Assembly (NCBI RefSeq): GCF_016595505.1
Contig: NZ_JAENIL010000026.1
Coordinates: 1 to 64,000 of the forward strand
Direction of reading: 5' to 3'
Source of the DNA: Pelagicoccus mobilis
GTDB taxonomy: Bacteria > Verrucomicrobiota > Verrucomicrobiia > Opitutales > Opitutaceae
Length of the DNA: 64,000 bases
Shown here: piece after piece, positions 36,414-44,723 of the stretch
Numbering within the stretch: the stretch's first letter is position 1
Layout of the letters: every line of letters starts with the position of its first letter
Program-made: the position numbers and the translations under genes
The notes under the pieces: model-generated
What the model saw: only the letters and a program-made list of their open reading frames with translations
The model's database searches: none
What the model was told of the DNA's origin: nothing

Positions 36414-37835
36414 CTAATTGTAGCCGAAAGATCCGGAATCGGCTTTCGCTCGTAGCTCGCGGTACTCCCGAAGCTTGTCTTCGATGCCGAGCTTTTGGGC
36501 TTTGGCAGCGGCTTTGATGTATTTGTCCGCAGGTATGCCGGTCACTTCTTCAATCGTCTGACGAATCAATGGACGTGCTTCCTGACGTTTTTTCACGCTT
36601 GTGATGTTTGTGCGTAGGGCCTCGAGAAACTTGTCGCCATAACGCAAATACACGTCGAGCAGTACGAGGCGGGCGCCGTCGGCATTGTCGAAGTTGATCC
36701 AAATCTTGCCGTCCTTCTTCGAGGCCTGGCCCTCGCGTTTCTCATCTTCGTGCCAATTTAGGAGGTCAAGGTCCTTGCCGAGGGTGTTCTTGGAGTTGCC
36801 GAACTGTTGGGTGATGTAGAGGTCGTATACCTCTTCCAATCCTTCGAGCTCGACGGTGACGATGTCGGTGATGAAGCGAGCCATCATCGGGTCGAACCAT
36901 TTGCGGTCTCGGAACTTGGATCCCCGGTCGGCGATGTAGTTTTGCAGCTCCCAGGAATAGGCCTGGCGGAAACGTACGTTGCGGCGGGCGATCCAGGTGA
37001 AGGGGTCGTAGAGGTGGCTGAAGTTCTGGTAGATCTGGCGCTGCAACTTTTTGATCTGCTCCTGGGCGTCTTCTTGGCTGCGTACGATGATCGGGTAGGA
37101 AACGTCTACTTCCTTGAAGGCTTCGGGGCGTATGTCTCCGGGCAGGCCGACGTCTATGATGTGGAAGCCTTCGTTGGTTTGAAGGTTCAAGCCTTGCCAT
37201 TTTTCCGGATAAAAAAAGTAGGGCTGCCCGTCTTTGCCGTAGCGCTTGTGCACGACTTCCCAGTGTGTGAGGACGCGGCTGTGCCAGCTTAGGCTGTCCG
37301 GGTCCCATTTCATGTGTCGGGCGTATTTGTTGTCGGGCAAGGTGCCTCTCAGCTTGTCGACTTCCCAGATGACGATTTCCTTGATTTTGAAGAACGGTTC
37401 GGCTCGCAGGCGTCGGAGGATGGCTCGTTCTCGCGTGAGCCATTGGCTGCGGTCCATTTTGAAATTCTTGAAACCGAATCCCTTCGCGACTTCGGCGATG
37501 GCGCTTTCTTTGAGTTCGCCGATCTTGAGGTGGTAGTCCATGTGGCGGGACTCGTAGTCGAGCAAGAGGTTGTGCAAGCCGCCCATGATCTGAGGCAGCG
37601 TGTAGTGGACCTCTTTGACGACTTCGTTGCTCTTGGTGTATTTCTCTCCCGTGAGGCCGTCGATGACTTCGATATCGCCGCCGTAGCGAGTGTAGCCTTC
37701 GAGTAGGAAAAAGAACTCCTCTTCATCTTGGCCGGCGTCTTCGACGAAGTTGGTTTGGGCGTTGGCTATGGACGCGATAAGGACAAAGGCCGACAGGAGG
37801 ATGCGGCGAAGCGATACGGGGAGAGGTTTAGGCAT
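36414..37835 (-). CDS. Secreted protein of unknown function
   Basis: I do not recognise this protein of about 473 residues. Start ATG 37835 gives a signal peptide (LRRILLSAFVLIASIANA), so it is exported. An upstream TTG (37865) is less likely. The mature protein is rich in aromatic and charged residues and looks mainly helical. Stretches worth noting are HYTLPQIMGGLHNLLLDYES, LSWHSRVLTHWEVVHKRYG, PFTWIARRNVRFRQAYSWEL, and LNWHEDEKREGQ with EVTGIPADKYIKAA near the end. No catalytic motif or binding repeat stands out. It lies upstream of the esterase gene on the same strand, 67 bp away. Confidence 0.6.
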   Translation of the reverse strand: MPKPLPVSLRRILLSAFVLIASIANAQTNFVEDAGQDEEEFFFLLEGYTRYGGDIEVIDGLTGEKYTKSNEVVKEVHYTLPQIMGGLHNLLLDYESRHMDYHLKIGELKESAIAEVAKGFGFKNFKMDRSQWLTRERAILRRLRAEPFFKIKEIVIWEVDKLRGTLPDNKYARHMKWDPDSLSWHSRVLTHWEVVHKRYGKDGQPYFFYPEKWQGLNLQTNEGFHIIDVGLPGDIRPEAFKEVDVSYPIIVRSQEDAQEQIKKLQRQIYQNFSHLYDPFTWIARRNVRFRQAYSWELQNYIADRGSKFRDRKWFDPMMARFITDIVTVELEGLEEVYDLYITQQFGNSKNTLGKDLDLLNWHEDEKREGQASKKDGKIWINFDNADGARLVLLDVYLRYGDKFLEALRTNITSVKKRQEARPLIRQTIEEVTGIPADKYIKAAAKAQKLGIEDKLREYRELRAKADSGSFGYN

Positions 37836-38645
37836 ACTCAAACTACGGTAGGGTGGAAACCGCAAAGTTGTCAGCCTTTGGTGTTTAAGTAATGCTTCGA
37901 TAAGTACGCCGGTGTTTAATGTTTCAGTTTACGGATAGCCTGAAGTCGACGGGGCGAGTTTCTTCTTAATTGGGGACGGCACGATTTTGCGGCCTGTTTA
38001 GGCAGCGGAATTTGAGCTTCGTATTCTAGGATTTGAGATTGGTGGTATTTGTTGGTGTTTTCCTGTGAATAGAGTGTTCGAATGTCGGAGTTCGCGGAAA
38101 AGCCGGATCTGTTGGCTAAAGAAGATTCCAGCGCTGATCGATTGGAGTGTGCCTTGGAATTTCTTAGCTCGTTCGAAGCCATGATGTTATGGCCCGATTG
38201 GGGGTGAATGTTGGGCTTGTCTTTGAGGGAATCTTACGAGGTGGATTGGAGCACTCGCTGAGAAAACGGTCGGTCGCTTCGGGCAAAAGAACATGGGGCG
38301 CCGAACAAAGGATCACATTGCTCGCTGTGGATGCTTTTTCTATGATGCGTACGAACTAGTCGCACAGGAGCGATCCCATAACGCTTCTGTATCCCGATTA
38401 AACTACAAATAGAAACTGCCCCGTAAACCCGATGCCCCACCATGACCTGCTAGGTCAGTATTGCACCTGACTCTCGCTAACTTTTGTTAGCCTTTTCAAT
38501 TGAGGACTCAATTCTAGGGACGCCTGCAAATGGCTTCCTGATGATCTGTTGTTGCCCGATTGTTGAGGAGTAGTTGGAAACTGATTACGATTAGGTTCAT
38601 GACTGCGGATTAATCGCGTGGTGGTTTCGCAACTGAAACACATAT
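37836..38645. other. Long gene-poor leader upstream of the TonB receptor
   Basis: These 810 bases hold no ORF I can support. The longest candidate, minus 37916-38182, has no family signature and unconvincing composition. Features seen are the hairpin GCTAAC-TTTT-GTTAGC followed by CTTTT (38476-38496) and the palindrome AATTGAG-GA-CTCAATT (38498-38513), about 135 bp before the receptor start. I saw no match to a known riboswitch core. Confidence 0.5.
38498..38513. promoter_or_regulatory. 16-bp perfect palindrome upstream of the TonB receptor gene
   Basis: AATTGAG and CTCAATT are separated by 2 bp. The site is about 132 bp upstream of the receptor start. A 6-bp hairpin with a T run (38476-38496) adjoins it on the left. 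This could be a repressor site for the receptor gene. Confidence 0.4.
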
Positions 38646-41600
38646 ATGGAATCAAAAATCGCTGCACGTTTGTCGCAAACAGTCCCGGGACTGGCGACGC
38701 TAATTGGTGTTGCATCAATTGGCACACCGTTCGTTCTTGCTCAAGATGTAGAGGACGACGAGGTCTATGAGTTGTCTCCGTTTACGGTAGATGCGTCGGA
38801 GGATACCGGATACAGAGCGACGTCGACTCTAGCGGGTACTCGCTTGAAATCGAGTCTTAAGGATGTCGGCTCGTCGATATCAGTTATGACCGGTGAGTTC
38901 CTGTCTGATACTGGGTCGAACAATGCTGAAGACCTGTTGGTCTACGCTCCGAGCACGGAAGTCGCTGGACAAGGCGGTAATTTCTTGGGTGAGGGCAGTG
39001 GTCCGAATCTCGATCCGACAATCAGGCGCGAGCCAGTATCCAATACGCGAGTACGTGGTCTTTCGGCCGCTGACAATACTCGAAACTTCTATCTTTCGGA
39101 CATTCCTTGGGACTCGTACAACGTAACGCGCATCGATTTGCAGCGAGGTCCTAATTCCATTCTTTTTGGTATCGGAAGCCCCGCGGGCATCGTAAATGCG
39201 GGCCTACAAGGGGCGTCTTTCGAGAATGAAGGGAAGGTGGGCGTAGATTTCGGCAGCTACGGTTCGCTTCGGCTGACAGGCAACTTCAATCGAGTCCTTA
39301 TCGAAGACGAGCTTGCGGTTCGCGTTGCTTTGCTCAATGACGAGAGAAAGTATCGGCAGGATCCTGCTTTTCGTGACGACCAACGTGTTTTTGGCGCTCT
39401 TGACTGGAGACCTAAGTCGCTCTCGTCCGATAGCTATAACACGGAGCTGTCTGCGAACTTCGAGACGGGGGAGGTTGACTCTAACCGCCCGCGTCTAACT
39501 CCTCCTACGGATGCGATCACTCCTTGGTTTAATAGCGAACTCAACAAGGGAACCTTTGAAGGTCCTACAGCGACTCAGTTAAACAACGATTGGCTCGGCG
39601 CACCTGGCCAACGTGTCTGGGACGGCGTAGTGAACGTATTTGACCCAGATCAGCAAGGTTCATTTGTAACTTCGATTTCACGGTGGCCCAATCCCGATGC
39701 AGGCATTGATTCGTCTGTGAGTGCTGGAGATATCGTTGGTATCCAAGCTTACAATAACTACGCGACAAATGCGGGACTCTATGGTTCGTCGATCGGAGCG
39801 TTCAAGTCGAAGTCTTTGACTGATACATCGATCTTCGACTTCCGTAATCAACTGATAGAAGGCCCGAATAAGAGCGAGTTCAACGAGTTTGACTCGTACA
39901 ATGTGACTTTCCGTCAAAACTTCTTCGACAACAAGTTTGGATACGAGCTTGCGTACGACAAGCAGTCTGCTGACTGGGGGTATCAAACCTTCTTGGCATC
40001 CGATGCCGCAGTGGTGACTGTTGATGTGATGGAGACTTTGATGGATGGTTCTCCAAACCCGAACGTCGGACGTCCGTTCACGATTGGAGGCGGGGGATCC
40101 GCTCAAGGTTACATCCAAAACCGCGATCGCGAAGTGATGCGAGCAACGGCCTACGGTCAGATCGACTTCACTGAAAGCGCGAATGATTCGCTCGCTCGTA
40201 TTCTTGGTAAGCATGTATTCACCGCTCTCTACAGCACCAATGAGATTGATGATGTCACGAGGACTTGGTCGCCTTGGTTCTTGGGGCAAGGCTATGGACC
40301 AAACAATACAAGCGCAATCGGACAGGCGGCTCGTGACGCGATCGTCTACTCCTACCTAGGTGACAGTCTTGCGGGAGCAAGCTCCGCGGCTGGAGCTCAT
40401 ATCGGACGTATCCAAAACGTGATCGTACCGCAAAGCTCTACGGTTCGAGCTTGGGACAATTCTGCGAATCAGTGGGTTAACACGCCTTTGGAAATCGTGC
40501 ATGCCAGTGGTATGAGCGAGATGGATCGTCCTTATCGGACGGCGTCTAAGCTAAACCGTGAGATTGATTCCTACGCTCTTGTTTGGCAGGGATACCTCTT
40601 CGACGGAAACTTTGTTCCAATGGTTGGATACAGGGAGGACGAAGACACGGCGACCAATGCTGGCAACCCTCCTGGTGGCTCATTGCCAGGAACGATCGAC
40701 TTCAATGATCCCAATTGGGTCATTCCGTCCAGCGGTGGAAACCGAGAAAAGGGCGACTCCTTGACGACCAGCGGCGTGTTGCACATGCCGAAGTCGTTCA
40801 AGGACAAACTCGGATTCGATCTCAGCTTCCACTACAGCAAGTCCGAAAACTTCCAGCCGGATGCGAGCCGCATCGACGTGTTCGGAACCCCGGTTGCGTC
40901 TCCAAACGGTGAAACAGAAGATTATGGCTTCACTGTTTCCGCGTTCGAGGATCGCCTTATCCTGAAGGTGACGGAGTATGAGACGATTGTTCGCAACAGT
41001 ACGGCTGGCGGTTCGATCGGAGGGAACTATCTGATCGGTGCGGTTGAAGCGTGGGGGCAGAAGGCCGCTATTGACGCTCTCAATGGCCGTGGATCGTTCA
41101 GCACTGTATTTGGCACGTCCAGCAGTGGAGAGGACGTGGTTTATCGTCCGGCTCGCCGTTTGGATGGTGATGACGATGTTTACACGCAAGCCGAGCTTGA
41201 CGAGGCTTACGCTATCCAAAGCGCCGCGATCAATGCTTGGCTCGCTGATCCGGTGCCTGGGAATTTCCAGGATGCTTGGGCTCTGGGCGACTATGCGAAT
41301 GGAGCGGGCGTTACAAACTTCGGACCGGCCGGACTTGTAGTTACTGCGGATACCATTTCCAAGGGAACGGAATTCGAGTTGATCTACAATCCTACGGAAA
41401 ACCTGACCATCTCCTTTAACGCCTCCGAGACTTCAGCGAAACAGGAGAACCTCGCGGCTGGATACACTGAATGGGTGCAATCTCGCTGGGACGACTTTGC
41501 GAATACTCCGCAAGGTGACATCCGTCTCTGGGGACCAGGTCCTGACGGCGACGGTGGAGAATCCGCTCGTGGAAAGTATAGCCGTGAAACGATGGCTGGC

Positions 41601-42020
41601 CTCAACTTCTGGACTGCATTGCTTGGTAGCGACGTGCCGGAACTCGTGAAATGGCGCTACAACGCGGTAGTGAATTACACCTTCACTGACGGCAGGTTCG
41701 ATGGTTTGAATATCGGAGGTAGCTTGCGTACCCAGGACGCACCTACGGTCGGGTTCCCCGTTATCGACGATGCGGACGGCAATCAAACCTACGATGTGCC
41801 AAATCCGTACAAGGGTGATAGCGAAACGAATGTCGATTTTTGGGTCGGCTATGAAACGTCGCTTTCAGACCGGATCGATTGGCGGGTGCAGCTGAATCTT
41901 CGCAATGCGTTTGAGAGCAGCGAGCTTTATCCGGTGACGGTTCAGCCGAATGGTTCTGCGGGTACTTTCCGCATCGGAGCTCCTACCACCTGGACGATTT
42001 CGAATACCTTCAGTTTTTAG
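38646..42020 (+). CDS. TonB-dependent receptor
   Basis: This 1124-residue outer-membrane receptor has a signal peptide ending near SIGTPFVLAQD. A TonB-box-like segment comes next (DEVYELSPFTVDASED), then the plug domain (LKDVGSSISVMTGEFLSD, VRGLSAADNTRNFYLSD, IDLQRGPNSILFGIGSPAGIVN). A 22-stranded barrel of about 900 residues ends in the terminal aromatic SNTFSF. This layout is the most common TonB-receptor type in Opitutales, often for polysaccharide breakdown products or metal complexes. The substrate is not readable. No TonB/ExbBD gene is near, and a terminator follows. Confidence 0.93.
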   Translation: MESKIAARLSQTVPGLATLIGVASIGTPFVLAQDVEDDEVYELSPFTVDASEDTGYRATSTLAGTRLKSSLKDVGSSISVMTGEFLSDTGSNNAEDLLVYAPSTEVAGQGGNFLGEGSGPNLDPTIRREPVSNTRVRGLSAADNTRNFYLSDIPWDSYNVTRIDLQRGPNSILFGIGSPAGIVNAGLQGASFENEGKVGVDFGSYGSLRLTGNFNRVLIEDELAVRVALLNDERKYRQDPAFRDDQRVFGALDWRPKSLSSDSYNTELSANFETGEVDSNRPRLTPPTDAITPWFNSELNKGTFEGPTATQLNNDWLGAPGQRVWDGVVNVFDPDQQGSFVTSISRWPNPDAGIDSSVSAGDIVGIQAYNNYATNAGLYGSSIGAFKSKSLTDTSIFDFRNQLIEGPNKSEFNEFDSYNVTFRQNFFDNKFGYELAYDKQSADWGYQTFLASDAAVVTVDVMETLMDGSPNPNVGRPFTIGGGGSAQGYIQNRDREVMRATAYGQIDFTESANDSLARILGKHVFTALYSTNEIDDVTRTWSPWFLGQGYGPNNTSAIGQAARDAIVYSYLGDSLAGASSAAGAHIGRIQNVIVPQSSTVRAWDNSANQWVNTPLEIVHASGMSEMDRPYRTASKLNREIDSYALVWQGYLFDGNFVPMVGYREDEDTATNAGNPPGGSLPGTIDFNDPNWVIPSSGGNREKGDSLTTSGVLHMPKSFKDKLGFDLSFHYSKSENFQPDASRIDVFGTPVASPNGETEDYGFTVSAFEDRLILKVTEYETIVRNSTAGGSIGGNYLIGAVEAWGQKAAIDALNGRGSFSTVFGTSSSGEDVVYRPARRLDGDDDVYTQAELDEAYAIQSAAINAWLADPVPGNFQDAWALGDYANGAGVTNFGPAGLVVTADTISKGTEFELIYNPTENLTISFNASETSAKQENLAAGYTEWVQSRWDDFANTPQGDIRLWGPGPDGDGGESARGKYSRETMAGLNFWTALLGSDVPELVKWRYNAVVNYTFTDGRFDGLNIGGSLRTQDAPTVGFPVIDDADGNQTYDVPNPYKGDSETNVDFWVGYETSLSDRIDWRVQLNLRNAFESSELYPVTVQPNGSAGTFRIGAPTTWTISNTFSF

Positions 42021-42045
42021 CGTCTGATTATTTGATCGATAGCGA

Positions 42046-42079
42046 AGCGTCTCCGGTTCTGGGCTGGAGGCGCTTTTTC
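42046..42079 (+). terminator. Intrinsic terminator of the TonB receptor gene
   Basis: The stem AGCGTCTCC/GGAGGCGCT (one G-T pair) with an 11-nt loop is followed by TTTTTCTCTTT. It starts 26 bp after the receptor stop. Confidence 0.85.
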
Positions 42080-42134
42080 TCTTTGTTCTCTTTGAGGTGG
42101 ACAGTCTGTTGAATCGTCGCTCGTTTGTCTTCGA

Positions 42135-42845
42135 GTGAGTTTGAGCCGGGACAGTCTAGGAAACCGCTGCGTTAAAGTGGTTCACAGCTTCGAGGAGCTG
42201 ATCGGAACGCCATTTTGTGGGGAGGTAAACGCGATTTGCTGGGAGCGTGAATTGAAGGGAGACTATGACGAGTTTGCTCGTGTGGTGGGGGATTTAGACG
42301 AAATCACCAGCTTGGAAGAGGATGATCTGATGTCTCTATTGCTCAGTTCCGAAGGCCAGGTAGCTCGAAGGCAATTGATAGAGGATCTAAGGCTGCTTCA
42401 ATGCGAGGGGTTGCAACCTTCCCTCGATTTGATTCCTGCCTACCCGAAGGCCGATTCAGCGGATCTTGTTCCAGTGGATGTTTATGACCTGCACGCTGAT
42501 AGCGCCACGGTGCCAACAGATACGCTGCTCTGCAGCTACACGGTAGCAGCGTCGGAGGGCTTCGCGAATGACGAGGTCGAGCGGTATGTAGATGTGCCGG
42601 AGATCCGATCTGAGCTTTTGAAGCGCTACGGCGGAGAGGATGGGGCAGGATTCTGCGAGTACTTAAAAGAGCGGTTTTACGATTTGCACTATCGTCCTCT
42701 TGCGGGAGCGAAGCCTTACTCGTTTGGCTTTGGAAACATGTGGCGAATCGCAACCCAGTGTCCGGATAGTCCCGTCGCCCCTTGTATCCATAGAGCTCCT
42801 ACTACTGAAGTAGGTCAAACTCCGAGACTGCTGCTAATTAGCTAG
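42135..42845 (+). CDS. DUF1826-like conserved protein
   Basis: This protein of up to 236 residues starts at a GTG; another GTG at 42177 would give a shorter form. Conserved-looking parts are FCGEVNAICWERELKGDYDE, LIEDLRLLQCEGLQPSLDLI, VDVYDLHADSATVPTDTLLC, and RIATQCPDSPVAPCIHRAPT near the end. The His-x-Asp, the Cys-x-Tyr after it, and the late His-Arg-x-Pro resemble DUF1826 proteins, which look like cupin-type metal or 2-oxoglutarate folds. The assignment is from motif memory and remains moderate. It is convergent with allophanate hydrolase, and the two stop codons share a CTAG. Confidence 0.5.
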   Translation: MSLSRDSLGNRCVKVVHSFEELIGTPFCGEVNAICWERELKGDYDEFARVVGDLDEITSLEEDDLMSLLLSSEGQVARRQLIEDLRLLQCEGLQPSLDLIPAYPKADSADLVPVDVYDLHADSATVPTDTLLCSYTVAASEGFANDEVERYVDVPEIRSELLKRYGGEDGAGFCEYLKERFYDLHYRPLAGAKPYSFGFGNMWRIATQCPDSPVAPCIHRAPTTEVGQTPRLLLIS

Positions 42846-44635
42846 CCCAGAGTTGCGATATACTTTCTCCAATTACCGTGATTGGTGACCTCTGTTGCGT
42901 TTGAAGTAGCCCAAGCTTCGCACGAAAAGCCTTTGACGAATGTCCCGTCCGCTAGCTCGATATTTGCGATCCCGAGCGGAGAGGGGATTTGCTCGATGAA
43001 CGCGGCCCATTGGGTTTTGGGCAGCTCCCAGATTTCTAGGTCGATGGAGGCCCCCGCCGAACTGTCGCGTACCATGCCCGGTTTAGGAGGGGTTGTGCCC
43101 GGGAGGGCGAACAGGCGATAGTTGGGGCTTGTCTTCTCGGCTCTGTTGAAAGTCGCTCCCAATTCAGTGAGTTGGCTGTTAAGCGGTAGGCCGGACATAT
43201 GGGCGCCGCAAACGGCGATGGAGAGGGTCTCGGTCGGGAAAGGGGCGAGCTCAGGAAATACTTTTTGATCGCTCGTGCCGAGGGCGAGGTCACTGGCCAC
43301 GTGGAGTTTGTTGGCTACCTGGAGTAGCTTTTCGTCGTGAAAGGCGGGGGCTATGACAGTGATGCCAAACGGGAGCTTTTTAGGAGTGAAACCAGTTGGA
43401 ACTGCGACCGAAGCGAGGTCGAGCAAGTTCATGAAATTCGTATAGTATCCAAGGTTTGAATTCAGTTGGATCGGATCTGCCTCGACTTCCTCGATCTTGT
43501 AGTGCGTCCCAGCGGTGGGCGTTGCTAGAAAATCGATTTCGTCCCAGAGTGGAAGTGTGGCCTGACGGAAGGCCTGTAATTTGTAAGACGCATCGAATGC
43601 GTCGACCGCGGTCCCATCGATTCCTTTTTCGATGATGGCTTTGGTGATGGGGTGAAGCGCGTCTGGGGCTTCTTTGATCAGCTCTTGGATCGCCCAGTAG
43701 CGTTCAGCAACCCATGGTCCTTCATAGAGTAAGCGAGCGGCGCTTAGGAAAGGCGAGAAGTCGACGACCTGCTTTTTGAAGCCGAGGGACTCCAGTTGCC
43801 CGACCGCTTCGAGATAGAGGTTGAGGTAGGCTTGGTCTCCGAAGAAGTTTAGTTGTTCAGGAGAGGGTACGCCGAATGTCATCCCTTCTCGATAGGCTCG
43901 GCGAGGGCTTTCGAGTTGTACAGGAGCCTGGCGTGAATAGGCATCGCTGGGGTCGAACGCAGCTGCTGAGCGGAGCGCGGTTTGGGCGTCGCTAGCGTTG
44001 AGAGCGAAGATGGAAACGCAGTCTAGCGACTTGCAGGCTGGAACGACTCCGCTAGCACTGAGCAACCCGCGGGAAGGTTTTAGACCGACGAGATTGTTGA
44101 AGCAGGCTGGGACGCGTCCAGATCCTGCGGTATCGGTTCCGAGAGCGAAGGAAACTTGTCCGAGAGCCACGGATACGGCTGAACCAGAGCTAGAGCCGCC
44201 TGGGAGGTACTCGGGATCAAAGGCGTTTCCGGGGACTCCGTATGGTGAGCGGACGCCGACGAGGCCAGTGGCGAATTGGTCTAGATTTGTCTTACCGATG
44301 GGGATCGCTCCCGCAGCTCGAAGTTGAGCGACGACTGTTGCGTCCTTTTCTGCGAAGTATCGGTAGTCTGGGCAGGCTGCGGTGGTTGGAAGCTCGGCAA
44401 CATCGATGTTGTCTTTCACTCCAAAGGGAATGCCGTAGAGGGGGAGTGTCGCTGGATCTTTTGTTTCAAGCTCTGCGGCTTGCGCTAGGAGGCGTTCCTT
44501 TGTGTCGACGGATATCCAAATCTTTGAGTCGCCAGATTCGATGCGAGAAAGGACCTCGGTAATGATGTCCGAAGGTTTGAAGGAGCCGGCCAAGTAGCCT
44601 TGGCGGAGTGTGGTGATGTCGAAGGAGAGAGTCAT
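42842..44635 (-). CDS. atzF: Allophanate hydrolase
   Basis: This protein of about 597 residues cleaves allophanate to ammonia and CO2. The amidase-signature domain has the Ser-cisSer-Lys triad: Lys in YGIPFGVKDNIDV, cis-Ser in GGSSSGSAVSVALG, and nucleophile Ser in GTDTAGSGRVPA. From about 455 on comes the C-terminal domain (IAVCGAHMSGLPLNSQLTEL, FALPGTTPPKPGMVRD), which removes the carboxyl intermediate in relatives. ATG 44635 is preferred over GTG 44662. It is the last gene of the guanidine/urea cluster. Confidence 0.93.
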   Translation of the reverse strand: MTLSFDITTLRQGYLAGSFKPSDIITEVLSRIESGDSKIWISVDTKERLLAQAAELETKDPATLPLYGIPFGVKDNIDVAELPTTAACPDYRYFAEKDATVVAQLRAAGAIPIGKTNLDQFATGLVGVRSPYGVPGNAFDPEYLPGGSSSGSAVSVALGQVSFALGTDTAGSGRVPACFNNLVGLKPSRGLLSASGVVPACKSLDCVSIFALNASDAQTALRSAAAFDPSDAYSRQAPVQLESPRRAYREGMTFGVPSPEQLNFFGDQAYLNLYLEAVGQLESLGFKKQVVDFSPFLSAARLLYEGPWVAERYWAIQELIKEAPDALHPITKAIIEKGIDGTAVDAFDASYKLQAFRQATLPLWDEIDFLATPTAGTHYKIEEVEADPIQLNSNLGYYTNFMNLLDLASVAVPTGFTPKKLPFGITVIAPAFHDEKLLQVANKLHVASDLALGTSDQKVFPELAPFPTETLSIAVCGAHMSGLPLNSQLTELGATFNRAEKTSPNYRLFALPGTTPPKPGMVRDSSAGASIDLEIWELPKTQWAAFIEQIPSPLGIANIELADGTFVKGFSCEAWATSNATEVTNHGNWRKYIATLG

Positions 44636-44647
44636 GTTGGGATATTT

Positions 44648-44721
44648 GCCCACGAAGGGCACTAAGTTTCACGAAGTTGTTTCTATGGTGTCCTTAGCGG
44701 TACTTCGTGGTCTTAGTGGGC
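44648..44721. repeat. CCCACGAAG intergenic repeat, copy 1
   Basis: This 74-bp palindromic element begins GCCCACGAAG and ends TAGTGGGC. It contains CACTAAGTTTCACGAAG, shared with the copy at 48334-48384 (differences are few). Internal arms ACTAAG/CTTAGT can pair. It separates the allophanate hydrolase start from the carboxylase stop. Confidence 0.6.
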
Positions 44722-44723
44722 AA

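Noticed and set aside
37916-38182. 88-residue minus-strand frame upstream of the TonB receptor
   Set aside because: No family features, Ser/Arg/Gln-rich composition, and no partner gene. Probably chance.
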